Part shown: piece after piece, positions 16,201 through 24,067 of the stretch
Numbering within the stretch: position 1 is the stretch's first letter
Layout of the letters: each line of letters starts with the position of its first letter
Source: Clostridiales bacterium
GTDB lineage: Bacteria > Bacillota_A > Clostridia > Oscillospirales > Oscillospiraceae
Assembly: GCA_019417795.1 (NCBI GenBank)
Contig: DXUR01000002.1
Span: 1-37,848 of the forward strand
Length of the DNA: 37,848 bases
Direction: 5' to 3'
Position numbers and translations under genes: made by a program
The notes under the pieces: generated by a model
What the model was told of the DNA's origin: nothing
The model's input: only the letters and a program-made list of their open reading frames with translations
Databases searched by the model: none

Positions 16201-19200
16201 ATATCGCGTCTGTCAATGCCTGCACACCGCTGAACATCGCCGGAGAGATACTGCTTGCGCCGTCGATAAACGGCTGAACATTTGTCATAAACGCTGCAAG
16301 ATCACTGCCGATCTGCGGGAACTGACTGGAAATACCACTCATGAATCCGCCGACAATGCCGCCGACAAACCCACCGATCGCCGTACCGATCTGCTCCAGC
16401 AGCTTACCGCCCTCACCGATCAGCCAGGAAAGGCCGGGGATCTGTGCAAGGGCACCAACAGCAGCAAGAACGATCGCCAGTTCAGCGATAAGAGCACCCA
16501 TGCCGAGCACACCTATCATAGCGCTTGGAATCAATGCGGCTACCGCACCCAATGCGACCATAATGCCGGACAGCAGACCGATGCCGGCGATGGTTTTCAC
16601 CAATACGCTTGTATCAAGTCCTGCCAGAGCATCAATGATGCCGGAGAAGAATGCCGCGATCACATTGACTGCCGCCTGAATGAGTTCGGGCAGCCGCTCT
16701 GCAATACCGTTCAGCAGGTTGATCAGGAACAGCATGACAGAGTCAACGATTTCCGGAGTATAGTTTGCAAGAGAAGCGAGCACGCCGGACAGCAGTGCTA
16801 ATGCACCGTCAGCAATGGCAGGGACGCACTCAACAAGTACATCCACCAGCGTAAGAACGACGGCCTTAATAGCTTCTCCAATAGCGGGAGCCCCCTGAGC
16901 GATCACGCCGCAGAACGCTATAATAGCCTCACCGAGCTTTTCGGCAACGGCAGGGATCAATGCGGCAATCCCTGTGATGATCGTGCTGAGTCCTGCCACA
17001 ATAACGGTCACACCTGCGCCAAGAGAAGTAGCCAAAGCGGTAATGCCGACTGCAATAACCGACAGTCCGGCACCGGCAGCGAGAAGACCTGCTCCGATAG
17101 CTGCGGTACCGACACCGATCAACGCAAATGCTCCGGCAAGCGCCAGGATCGTCGGAACAAGAGGAGTCAGCACAAGACCGGCCACGCCGATCACGGTGAA
17201 TGCACCGGCAATCGTCACAAGCCCCTTGGCGATGCTCTCCCAACTCATTGAGCCAAGAGCCAGCAGCACTGGAGTCAGAATAGCCAATGCGCCAGCCGCT
17301 ACCAGCATGGCAGCAGAGCCAGGCAAAGTACCGTTCATCACATTCAGACCGATGGCAAGCTCTGCAAGAGCGCCGCCCATTGTGACGAGCCCCTTTGCGA
17401 TCTCTTCCCAGGTCATACCGCCCATCTTTCCAAGGGCATTTGCCACGATCTCAAGTGCGGCACCGACAGCGATCAGACCAACGCCAACACTTATCGTGTT
17501 CTTCGGCATCACCTTCATAGCGATAGCCACTTCGGCCAATGCGCCGCCCATAGCGACAAGCCCCTTGGCGATCTGATTCCAGTCAAGGTTTCCGAAGTCG
17601 CCCATCGCGGAAGCAAAGATCTTCATAGCAGCGCCAATCCCGATCATCGCGATCCCGGTGGATACCAGGCCCTTTGCATCGCCGGTCAACTTGGTAAAGA
17701 CCGTGATCTCCGCCAGAAGAACACCAATAGAGCCAAGCCCCTTCACAAGCTGTCCGAAATCGAGACTACCGAGATCCTTACAGGCGGATGCCAGGATTTT
17801 GATTGCCGAGGCAAGAATGACGATGCCCGCCGCTGTTGTCAAAGACTTTCCACTGAATTTTGCGGTGTTCATAAAGAGCGAGACTTCCGCCAGCAGCACG
17901 CCGACACCGGTCAGCCCTTTTGCAAGCCCATCCCATTCAAGCGTTGCAAGGTCTGTGCAGACCGATGCAAGGATCTTGATGGAAGCCGCAAAGAGAACCA
18001 TCTGTGTCGCACCCTTCATCGAAGAACCGCCGCTCATGTTGAGCAGCTTCACCGCGCCGACCATTGCAGCCATCAAGGCCGTCACACCGGCAACACCTTT
18101 TGCAAGCTGTCCGCCATCCAAGTCACCGATCTTCTTCAGAGCTGATGCAAGGATCAGGATGGATGTGGACATAGCGAGCATCACTGTCGAACTCTTCACC
18201 GCACCTTTAACATCTCCGCTGATTTTGGTAAAGACCGACATGGATGCCATCAGTTCAGCAAAGAGAACCGTAATAGCTCCCAGTGACGCAGATAACTTCT
18301 CACTATCAATAAGAGAAATCGCGACGATAGATGCTGCCAGAATCGCAATAGCGCTTGCTATTTTCAGCAAAGTTCCGGCTTTTAACTGCGTCTGATACGC
18401 CTCAAAGCATCCACGAACCCCATCCAGAATCCCCTTCACATTGTCAAGAAGGCCTCCGACTTCATCAAAGGGCTTCGTCAAACTATTGGTGAATTTGGTT
18501 ATGGCAATCGCAATACCGCCGATAGAAATTCCGTTCAGCAGGTCGATGATTCCGCTAAAATCAGCGTTACTCACCGCGGTTACGATCTTATTGATGCCGT
18601 TTCCGACCACATCGAAAATACCCCCGCCAATTTTCTTAGCGGCAACGGATAGTGCTTGGATCAATGCGGCAAATTTCGACACATCGGTATTTCCGCCAAT
18701 CTTAGAAAACGCATCGGAGATGCCATCTTTCAGACCGACAATAGCGTCTTTGACCTGACCAGCACGCTCTTTCAGCTTCTCCAGGATCGTGTGCAGGAGT
18801 TCCAGTCCGGGAACCTGAATCTTCTCTTCGGCAGTACCAAAGAGTTCTTTCATAGACTCCTTCGCTTCGTCAAGCGTCGGCAGACCGAGGTATTCACGAA
18901 CAGACTCGGCAAAATTCTTGATGGCCGTAACAGCACCGCTCACAAAGTCGGATATTTTCTCAATGCCTTTTCCGAAAATGTCGTTCTTCTTGATCGCTTC
19001 GTCAAGCTTGACGAGCCATTCTCCGATAGAGCCGGTCACACCGAGAACGCCACCGCCTAAGCCGGTTACTTTTCCAAGAAGAGAACCGACCGGACCCAGA
19101 ATTGCGCCGATCGCCCGCTTGCAAATATCAAGAATGGCGAACAGACCCTTGAAGGTGTTCTTCAGGTTTTCGGAAGCAGTGTCACTAAGCGTCAGCTTTT

Positions 19201-20452
19201 CTGTGAACTTCAGCAGTCCTTCCGTCAGATTATGAAGCTGTTCCGCAGTAGTTGGCGGAAAAATATCACGAAAGGCTTCTGTGATCGGCTTGATAACTGT
19301 CCCGATTCCCTTGAGCGTATTCTTAAGAGACTCGATCAGCTCGGTTCTGCCGCCAAGGTCTTTCCATCCCTGAAGTACCAAATTACGAGCATCAGACTGC
19401 GTATCAATAAATCCGCCGATCGCCTGACTAAGACCAGTCCACAATTCCTTGGCTTCATCAAAGTCACCAAAGAGGATCTCCCATGTGTTGGCCCAGCCGG
19501 AGCCCGCAGCTTCCTTTAAGGTGTCCATCAACTGTGAGAATGTCTTAACATCCTGTGCAGCAGCGAATGCCTTCTTGCCGATGTCGGTCGTTTCATCGGC
19601 ATAATTACGAAGTGTGCCGACAAGAGCTTCCGTCGTCATCCACTGATCCTGCAAAGAATCGTTAAAGTTATGTGTGGCGTCGATGACATTTCCCTTGACG
19701 GTCTTATACATTCCGTCTGCGGTTTTCGTCAAAGTTCCGCACGCAACAGCCGACTCCAAAAGCTGCGTCTTGAATTCCACCGTTGCCATGTTCGCGTTTT
19801 CAATGGATTTCCAGTCGATCAGCTTGACATATCCTGCGGACAGGGCCTGCGCAAAGTTATACATCGCACGGGAAGCCTCGTTTGCATTTGCACCGGATAC
19901 GGCAGCCACATTCGACACGCCCTGGATAGCCATAACAGCATCTTCAAGGCCGACGCCGGCATTCGTAAACTTACCGATATTGGAGGTCATATCCTGGAAA
20001 GAGTAAATTGTCTTATCGGAATAGGTGTTCAGCTCCTGAAGATACTTGTTGACCTCCTCCAGCGATGCGCCGGTGCTCATCATGATCGTCTGAATAGAGC
20101 CCATCTTAAGCTCGTATTCGTCAAAGCCTTGTTTGACAGGCTCCAATGTAAACGATTCGATCATCCGTTTTCCGGTATTGATGACCGAGTTGGTAATGTT
20201 TGAAAGGGCGGTCACCGCCATGACTTCGAGCGCCGAGAATTTCATCCGAACAGTCTCGACGGAATTGCTAAGGGTCGAAAGGTCGCACTTTTTAGCTGCG
20301 TCGCCAAGGCCCTTCAGACCTTTAGCCGCACCGTCCAGATCCAAACCCTCTTTGAGTTTGTCGAGCGTGGACAAACTTGTCTTCACACCCGCCTCGAATT
20401 GACGGTTGTCGAATCGCATTTCAACAACTCTCTCGTCGATCGTTGTGCTCAT
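13265..20452 (-). CDS. Tail tape measure protein, 2395 residues
   Basis: Sets tail length and is ejected with DNA. It starts at ATG 20452, an ATGA overlap with the previous gene, with GGAGG upstream. The N-terminal part has the usual mixed helices. A long hydrophobic centre (about 640-1130) holds about seven imperfect repeats of 65-80 residues built on (W/L)xx(I/L)AKGLxxMGGALAE. Around 1340-1530 there are three repeats with DxFGxxLVPFGxxMxxYS and SGKALxEL. A charged coiled-coil region follows (about 1780-2190). Two LDxHSPSRxFxELG motifs, common in tape measures, flank it. At about 0.15 nm per residue the predicted tail is near 360 nm. No muralytic domain is obvious. Confidence 0.92.
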   Translation of the reverse strand: MSTTIDERVVEMRFDNRQFEAGVKTSLSTLDKLKEGLDLDGAAKGLKGLGDAAKKCDLSTLSNSVETVRMKFSALEVMAVTALSNITNSVINTGKRMIESFTLEPVKQGFDEYELKMGSIQTIMMSTGASLEEVNKYLQELNTYSDKTIYSFQDMTSNIGKFTNAGVGLEDAVMAIQGVSNVAAVSGANANEASRAMYNFAQALSAGYVKLIDWKSIENANMATVEFKTQLLESAVACGTLTKTADGMYKTVKGNVIDATHNFNDSLQDQWMTTEALVGTLRNYADETTDIGKKAFAAAQDVKTFSQLMDTLKEAAGSGWANTWEILFGDFDEAKELWTGLSQAIGGFIDTQSDARNLVLQGWKDLGGRTELIESLKNTLKGIGTVIKPITEAFRDIFPPTTAEQLHNLTEGLLKFTEKLTLSDTASENLKNTFKGLFAILDICKRAIGAILGPVGSLLGKVTGLGGGVLGVTGSIGEWLVKLDEAIKKNDIFGKGIEKISDFVSGAVTAIKNFAESVREYLGLPTLDEAKESMKELFGTAEEKIQVPGLELLHTILEKLKERAGQVKDAIVGLKDGISDAFSKIGGNTDVSKFAALIQALSVAAKKIGGGIFDVVGNGINKIVTAVSNADFSGIIDLLNGISIGGIAIAITKFTNSLTKPFDEVGGLLDNVKGILDGVRGCFEAYQTQLKAGTLLKIASAIAILAASIVAISLIDSEKLSASLGAITVLFAELMASMSVFTKISGDVKGAVKSSTVMLAMSTSILILASALKKIGDLDGGQLAKGVAGVTALMAAMVGAVKLLNMSGGSSMKGATQMVLFAASIKILASVCTDLATLEWDGLAKGLTGVGVLLAEVSLFMNTAKFSGKSLTTAAGIVILASAIKILASACKDLGSLDFGQLVKGLGSIGVLLAEITVFTKLTGDAKGLVSTGIAMIGIGAAMKIFASAMGDFGNLDWNQIAKGLVAMGGALAEVAIAMKVMPKNTISVGVGLIAVGAALEIVANALGKMGGMTWEEIAKGLVTMGGALAELAIGLNVMNGTLPGSAAMLVAAGALAILTPVLLALGSMSWESIAKGLVTIAGAFTVIGVAGLVLTPLVPTILALAGAFALIGVGTAAIGAGLLAAGAGLSVIAVGITALATSLGAGVTVIVAGLSTIITGIAALIPAVAEKLGEAIIAFCGVIAQGAPAIGEAIKAVVLTLVDVLVECVPAIADGALALLSGVLASLANYTPEIVDSVMLFLINLLNGIAERLPELIQAAVNVIAAFFSGIIDALAGLDTSVLVKTIAGIGLLSGIMVALGAVAALIPSAMIGVLGMGALIAELAIVLAAVGALAQIPGLSWLIGEGGKLLEQIGTAIGGFVGGIVGGFMSGISSQFPQIGSDLAAFMTNVQPFIDGASSISPAMFSGVQALTDAILLLTKAELVQGIASWFTGSSSLSDFADELVPFGESMAEFSNAISGMDADLVSKAATAGKALAEMATTLPNSGGVVGFFAGENDMDKFGEQLVPFGKAMKDYSLAVKGMDVGAVSNSASAGKALVELSNTIPNCGGLVSFFTGDNSIADFGDQLVLFGNGLAAYSASIEGINMSKLSSAITQVEKLVALADTVKNMDQYAFVNFTNALVLLANTSIQNFTDAFYNSGATVSTAVIYMLNSAGTTIRQNQTIVNVAMAELMLAMAATVKAHTTSMNTAVVQMMVGFSTTIRSNGASVRTAMQSVMLVVVAEVNNYKDQFNEAGRNVSQGFINGIRSKLSGASQAGRDLGLAALNAAKKALDSHSPSREFIELGKNIGEGMTIGINNAIVPVSSAAAKMSDEAIKVAQKGLDSFKDWAEDRKYYSELSLKEELAGWETLQKKYREGSEERKQIDREVYRVQNELVTATYQYSMNWIEEQKSYNKLTLAEELAAYKRVQSRYAKGTELRKKLDLQVYQLEREISDAQKQYISDVQSVQSEANQKRLDLEEEYADKVKSINAQLASDIQAENDKYENALKSREDSLYKSYGLFDAVKERDEVSGDTLMKNLEGQVKEFGEWQDILESLAGRGLDSDLIEELQDMGPDAIAQIKALNNMSDSELEKYADLWKVKHAMAREQAVGELEGLREETQQNIAKLREEADQELTEYRALWQEKMNQVTEDANAQLEQLRRSFEEKVGLIKNNTEDELQEMADTAQKVLTEAGWDKTGKQIVKGLTEGVQSEKSSFVDEITQLALAGVQAAKSTLDIHSPSRVFREIGNYTGLGFVKGLQDYVDRSYAAGSEMAESAEGGLSGVLQTIADIVSGGFDMEPVIRPVLDLSAVSAGADALNNLFYSQRAVGLVGQAAVAFEAQRGGSSQTTISIDNDDVVAELRTLRGEMASMLERMEKLRVVLNTGALVGELAEPMDVALGQRSTQRGRGI

Positions 20453-20826
20453 GTCTTCGTGACCTCCTTCCATGCGTCATTTGCGATTTGATCAAAAATA
20501 GGCCGGATAGCAGAATTGATGTAATCACGTCCCGCTACCCAGCCGCCGGTTCCAGTTCCATGTCCATACTGCAAAATGATGGCGATTGGAACTCCATTTT
20601 GAATATTTGAATTGTGAAACGAGATACTCACAAAACCCTTATTGTTCGTGATCTCGTAATACCACGATTGGGCCGTTTCTCCAGAGTCAACAGGCGTTGC
20701 AGACGCAAGAGCGGCCACTCCGGCTCGGCCATACTGATCGAGGTCTCCGAGATGCACCGTTTCTTTGGCTCTCTCCAAAAACCTCGTCAGCTTGGAGAAG
20801 TCGCCCTTTTGTCTGAACGTGATCAT
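20449..20826 (-). CDS. HK97 gp10-like tail completion/minor structural protein
   Basis: A 125-residue protein starting MITFRQKGDFSKL. The ATG at 20826 follows TTTGGAGGAAAAC; a longer in-frame start at 20925 lies inside the CHAP gene. The pattern of an N-terminal helix, a central beta part, VPIAIILQYGHGTGTGG and then a final RPIFDQIANDAWKEV helix matches HK97 gp10-like proteins at the head-tail or tail-terminator level. Its gene normally lies before the major tail protein. Here it comes after the chaperones and the CHAP enzyme and is coupled to the tape measure. Confidence 0.75.
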   Translation of the reverse strand: MITFRQKGDFSKLTRFLERAKETVHLGDLDQYGRAGVAALASATPVDSGETAQSWYYEITNNKGFVSISFHNSNIQNGVPIAIILQYGHGTGTGGWVAGRDYINSAIRPIFDQIANDAWKEVTKT

Positions 20827-20849
20827 GTTTTCCTCCAAATTGCACTTGT

Positions 20850-21677
20850 TTACTTCTTCAAATACTGAGAACTGCAAAATCCGGTATATGTGACACCCTT
20901 GTAAGTGACCTGAACATAAAGCCACTTTATATTGCCGACAAGCGTGTAGTACCCATAGTTTGCAACTTTTGTACCTTTGGGAAGTACGGCGAGACTGGCC
21001 TTACCGGTTCCTGCACCATTACGGATATGCAGCCCAACATTCGCAGTAACAACATAAGTACCGGCCAAAGTCTTATCGAAAGACCTTGCTGCCTCAGATG
21101 CCTTTTTAGCACTTGCGGGCTTGCTTGCCGAGCCATTACTCGGCGGTGTCGTCGTGTTGGAACCTGTCGAACCAGCTTTGGCAGAATACTTGGGGAGGCA
21201 ATAGCCTCGAATGTATTTGCCATTCACCCGCAAGGTTCTATACCCAACGGCATCACTCATATTTCCTTCGATGACCTTGATGGAATTTCCGGAAACACTC
21301 ACCACAATACCGACATGATCAGCGGCACCGGTATTATCACCAACGCCGTTATCTTGCCAGTCGTACATAACAACATCACCCGGAGAGGGGACATAGGCAT
21401 CATTCTCTTCCCAACGACCGATCTTCTTATAAAGATTGATCATTGCTCCGCATCCGCATTCGGTCGGCGCGATCTCTGTCAAGCCGGCCTCAATAAACAC
21501 AGCGCTCACAAAAGTTGCGCACCAGGCGTCTGTGTATTTCACGCGGTAGCCTCGTGCAAGCGGTTTATGACTGTTATAGAGGTCGATGATTTTTCTATGC
21601 GAGCCATTGCTTTCCTTGCATCCGAGATACTTCTCTGCGATCGAGACTACTTTGGCTCTCAGTTCTTTTTCTGTCAT
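20850..21677 (-). CDS. CHAP-domain peptidoglycan hydrolase with C-terminal SH3b domain (endolysin-like)
   Basis: A 275-residue enzyme expected to cut peptidoglycan cross-bridges or amide bonds. CHAP core: Cys53 in DAWCATFVSAVF, His121 in ADHVGIVVS, and a third position in VIEGN (about 136-140). A low-complexity Ser/Thr/Gly/Ala linker (about 168-195) leads to an SH3b-type cell-wall-binding domain (about 208-275, ANVGLHIRNGAG ... GFCSSQYLKK). It lacks a signal peptide, so it would need a holin or particle delivery. ATG 21677 follows AAGGGGG. It lies between a tail chaperone and the tail completion gene, so it may be the lysis endolysin in an unusual place or a virion-associated hydrolase. Confidence 0.85.
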   Translation of the reverse strand: MTEKELRAKVVSIAEKYLGCKESNGSHRKIIDLYNSHKPLARGYRVKYTDAWCATFVSAVFIEAGLTEIAPTECGCGAMINLYKKIGRWEENDAYVPSPGDVVMYDWQDNGVGDNTGAADHVGIVVSVSGNSIKVIEGNMSDAVGYRTLRVNGKYIRGYCLPKYSAKAGSTGSNTTTPPSNGSASKPASAKKASEAARSFDKTLAGTYVVTANVGLHIRNGAGTGKASLAVLPKGTKVANYGYYTLVGNIKWLYVQVTYKGVTYTGFCSSQYLKK

Positions 21678-21681
21678 GGTG

Positions 21682-22221
21682 TTACCCCCTTGTATTCCAC
21701 TGCTTCCGTCGGGCAGCGTTCAGCGCTTTATACTGCGCGGCAACCTCCGATCTCGAAAGCTTCTGAGGCGGCGACCCCTCCACATTACACACATTGATAA
21801 GGGTCAGAAGTCGGTTCAGATGCCATTTCTGGCACTCAAACGGGATACCGTAGGAGATCATCCAATAATAAATGACCTCTGCCGTGACGATTTTACGGCT
21901 TCCACCCTTTTTCTTTGCATTGGAGATGGTCGTGGCGGTCATCGGAGCGTCAATGTACTCTGTGACCGTCTTCAAATTCGATGGAGTGATCGCTTTATAC
22001 ACATTCGGGTCGACATTCTGTGTCAGTGTCATGCACCGGATGTAGTCGATCGTCTCTTCTATGGTCATCGCCTTACGGGACAAGTAAGGCTTGTGCCATT
22101 TGGCTTCCCATTTTGAAAGAGAGACCAGCGAATGCTCCAACTGGAGCGTCTGCTCCTTGGTATTGATAAAGTTTCCGACCCCGTCAAACAATTCGGTAGC
22201 CGGCACTGTGATCTTCAGCAT
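21682..22221 (-). CDS. Tail assembly chaperone, second component (gp14-like)
   Basis: A 179-residue protein (MLKITVPATELFDGVGNFINTKEQT...). The pattern EHSLVSLSKWEAKWHKPYLS and the closing basic tail are typical of the second tail chaperone in Firmicutes siphophages. It normally lies between the first chaperone and the tape measure and is sometimes made by ribosomal frameshift. Here it is a separate gene with its own ATG, 18 bases after the first chaperone's stop. No slippery heptamer was noticed at that junction. It helps polymerise the tail tube around the tape measure. Confidence 0.75.
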   Translation of the reverse strand: MLKITVPATELFDGVGNFINTKEQTLQLEHSLVSLSKWEAKWHKPYLSRKAMTIEETIDYIRCMTLTQNVDPNVYKAITPSNLKTVTEYIDAPMTATTISNAKKKGGSRKIVTAEVIYYWMISYGIPFECQKWHLNRLLTLINVCNVEGSPPQKLSRSEVAAQYKALNAARRKQWNTRG

Positions 22222-22239
22222 CGCCGGTCCTCATTATCA

Positions 22240-22656
22240 TCAGTTTTCAGGAACAGCGGGAGCTTCGGCACTCTGATCGGCCGGGGCCGCCTTTTCCGTC
22301 TTGGGAGGAACGATGCCGTTGACGAACTCGCTCGCAGCCTTAGCGTCGGTTGCCAGCTCCATGAACAGGTTGCTGTACGCCTCGGTCTGAGCGAAGGCAT
22401 CGCGGACTTCCTGGTTCTTGATGAATCGACGACCATCCGGAGACTTCTCACCGTAAGCACGCAGAATGATGTCCTTGAAGGTTTCAATGATGACCTTGCC
22501 ATTCTGCGCGGCAACGATGCGGTTGATCATTTCGACCAGGCCTCCCTCAACAGAGACCTCCAGTTCAGTCACCTCAGCCTGTGTCAGGTTGAAGTAAAAA
22601 TCCTCCTTGCGAGTGTTACCGTTGTAGTCGGTATAAGCGATGGTTTTCTTAAGCAT
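22240..22656 (-). CDS. Tail assembly chaperone, first component
   Basis: A 138-residue acidic protein starting MLKKTIAYTDYNGNTRKEDFY, the usual opening of tail chaperones that follow the major tail protein in Firmicutes phages. It ends in an Ala/Pro/Glu-rich tail. ATG 22656 is preceded by AAAGGAGAAAGTATC; a longer in-frame start at 22674 is less likely because it lies on the ribosome site. Confidence 0.78.
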   Translation of the reverse strand: MLKKTIAYTDYNGNTRKEDFYFNLTQAEVTELEVSVEGGLVEMINRIVAAQNGKVIIETFKDIILRAYGEKSPDGRRFIKNQEVRDAFAQTEAYSNLFMELATDAKAASEFVNGIVPPKTEKAAPADQSAEAPAVPEN

Positions 22657-22674
22657 GATACTTTCTCCTTTCAA

Positions 22675-22717
22675 AAATTAAAGAAAGCGGAGCCCTCGGT
22701 GAAGAGAGCCCCGCTTT
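22675..22717 (-). terminator. Intrinsic terminator after the major tail protein
   Basis: AAAGCGG (22684-22690) pairs with CCGCTTT (22711-22717), and an inner GGCTCT/GAGGGC pairing extends the stem. Read on the minus strand, it is followed by CTTTAATTTTTG. Partial termination here would raise major tail protein mRNA over downstream tail genes. Confidence 0.7.
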
Positions 22718-22737
22718 AGAAGTTCTTGTACCGTGGA

Positions 22738-23403
22738 TCAGCCGGCAGCCTTCGTCAGCTCGATGACCTTCTCGGGCATCGGAAGCGTGGGTTCGGTGGC
22801 CTGGTCGCCATCGGTGCCGTACAGCATCTCCTCCAGCTTCGCGAGCTTGGCCTTGTCGGTCTTGGTGGAGTCGACGACCAGATGCGCGGTCGGCTTGAAA
22901 CCCGGGACTTCCACAGGCGTGGTGCTGATCTCCCAGCTCATGGTGGCAGCCTCGGGGCTGTCGTTCACGGTCTGGTTGTTCTTCTCAGAGGGAGAAGCCT
23001 GCGCACCGTACACCAGATGGAGCTTGTAGCCATAGTTCGTACCAACCGTATCGTTGCCGATCAGCGTGCGATAGCAGAAGCCGAACATCTTGCGATCCTG
23101 CTGGGCGATGGTGACACCCGGGGCGATCTCAGCGCAGCCGTTGCAGGCCTCGAACTCATCGGGATAGGTGTAAGCCTCGATGGTGGCGCCGAAGTCCTCG
23201 GCACTCATCAGGTTCAGGTACTTGATGTTATCCGCCCATACGGCATTAGGCTCGCCGCCGGAGGGGCTCTCGTTAACGGCGCTCAGGCCGTACCAGGGCA
23301 CACCTTTGCCGTATGCATTGTCCTCGCCCATCGGGAACAGGACGCCGTGGTCGACGCCGGTCTCATACAGACGCTTGCCGACTTCATCCCATTTGATCTT
23401 CAT
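22738..23403 (-). CDS. Major tail protein (tube)
   Basis: A 221-residue protein starting MKIKWDEVGKRLYETGVDHGVLF, followed by YGKGVPWYGLSAVNESPSGG. This is characteristic of the phi13-type major tail family, whose hexamer rings stack to make the tail tube. The middle has GCAEIAPGVTIAQQDRK and a beta-rich stretch; the C-terminus is helical (KTDKAKLAKLEEMLYG). ATG 23403 follows AAGGAGGAAACAGCT. A terminator hairpin follows the gene, consistent with high expression. Confidence 0.85.
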   Translation of the reverse strand: MKIKWDEVGKRLYETGVDHGVLFPMGEDNAYGKGVPWYGLSAVNESPSGGEPNAVWADNIKYLNLMSAEDFGATIEAYTYPDEFEACNGCAEIAPGVTIAQQDRKMFGFCYRTLIGNDTVGTNYGYKLHLVYGAQASPSEKNNQTVNDSPEAATMSWEISTTPVEVPGFKPTAHLVVDSTKTDKAKLAKLEEMLYGTDGDQATEPTLPMPEKVIELTKAAG

Positions 23404-23424
23404 AGCTGTTTCCTCCTTGTAAGG

Positions 23425-23745
23425 TTAGAAATATAGGTTGAACACATCATGGTTCAGGTTTTCTTTGGTATAGTGGCGTTCATGGCTGCACATCGGAAGA
23501 AGCGCGATCTTGCTTGGGATTTCGCTGTCAGGATTTCTGTAAATCACAGTCACCTGATACCGGTTGTGAAGCGCATAAGGATGATTGTCAGCAAAAGTAG
23601 GTTCAATACGGCTGCGCTCGTAAACGATGCAGTCATAAATCATTTCCTTACTGGCGGGAGGCTGAAAGTACACACGGCACTTTTCGCCTCGGTCGGGGCA
23701 TCCAAGAATGTCAGATAGCGTCTTCTGAAGAAGTAGTCTCTCCAT
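23425..23745 (-). CDS. Head-tail joining/tail terminator-like protein
   Basis: A 106-residue protein (MERLLLQKTLSDILG...) with a beta-rich core (KCRVYFQPPASKEM, DCIVYERSRIEPTFADNHPY, RYQVTVIYRNPDSEIPSKI). This is a widespread pattern in Firmicutes siphophages, in the slot between head closure and major tail protein, where the tail terminator is expected. The function is inferred from slot and size. ATG 23745 has GGAGG eight bases upstream and overlaps the previous gene by 35 bases. Confidence 0.65.
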   Translation of the reverse strand: MERLLLQKTLSDILGCPDRGEKCRVYFQPPASKEMIYDCIVYERSRIEPTFADNHPYALHNRYQVTVIYRNPDSEIPSKIALLPMCSHERHYTKENLNHDVFNLYF

Positions 23746-24052
23746 TGTAGATACCTCCGATCGTCAGGATCAGTCTTGGATAATGGACTTCAACATTGGA
23801 GATCTTCCAATTTGCCCCCATAAAGCCAACATACCGCATTCGGTGGAAATTCTGGTTGGCAAACGGATCGGCGACTATGCTGATCTCATTTGCAACATTG
23901 ATGTCGTCATTGAGCGTTTCCGATGACTGAAGACGCCTGGTGTTACGGGTCAAGTCTCCGAAGTACATCCGCTCCGTGATCTTTTCCACATATACACCAG
24001 GCGCCGTTTCCACCGTTTCAGCATAGCCTACCGGTCCATAAAATTTTGCCAT
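23711..24052 (-). CDS. Head closure/connector-level phage protein
   Basis: A 113-residue protein starting MAKFYGPVGYAETVETAPGV and containing RNTRRLQSSETLNDDINVAN and VADPFANQNFHRMRYV, a pattern conserved in phages of Clostridia. It lies directly after the capsid gene in the head-tail joining block, where head completion or closure proteins sit. It is mostly beta-strand in appearance, ending LTIGGIYNGE. The role is inferred from position only. Confidence 0.6.
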   Translation of the reverse strand: MAKFYGPVGYAETVETAPGVYVEKITERMYFGDLTRNTRRLQSSETLNDDINVANEISIVADPFANQNFHRMRYVGFMGANWKISNVEVHYPRLILTIGGIYNGETTSSEDAI

Positions 24053-24067
24053 TTTGAATTTTCTCCC

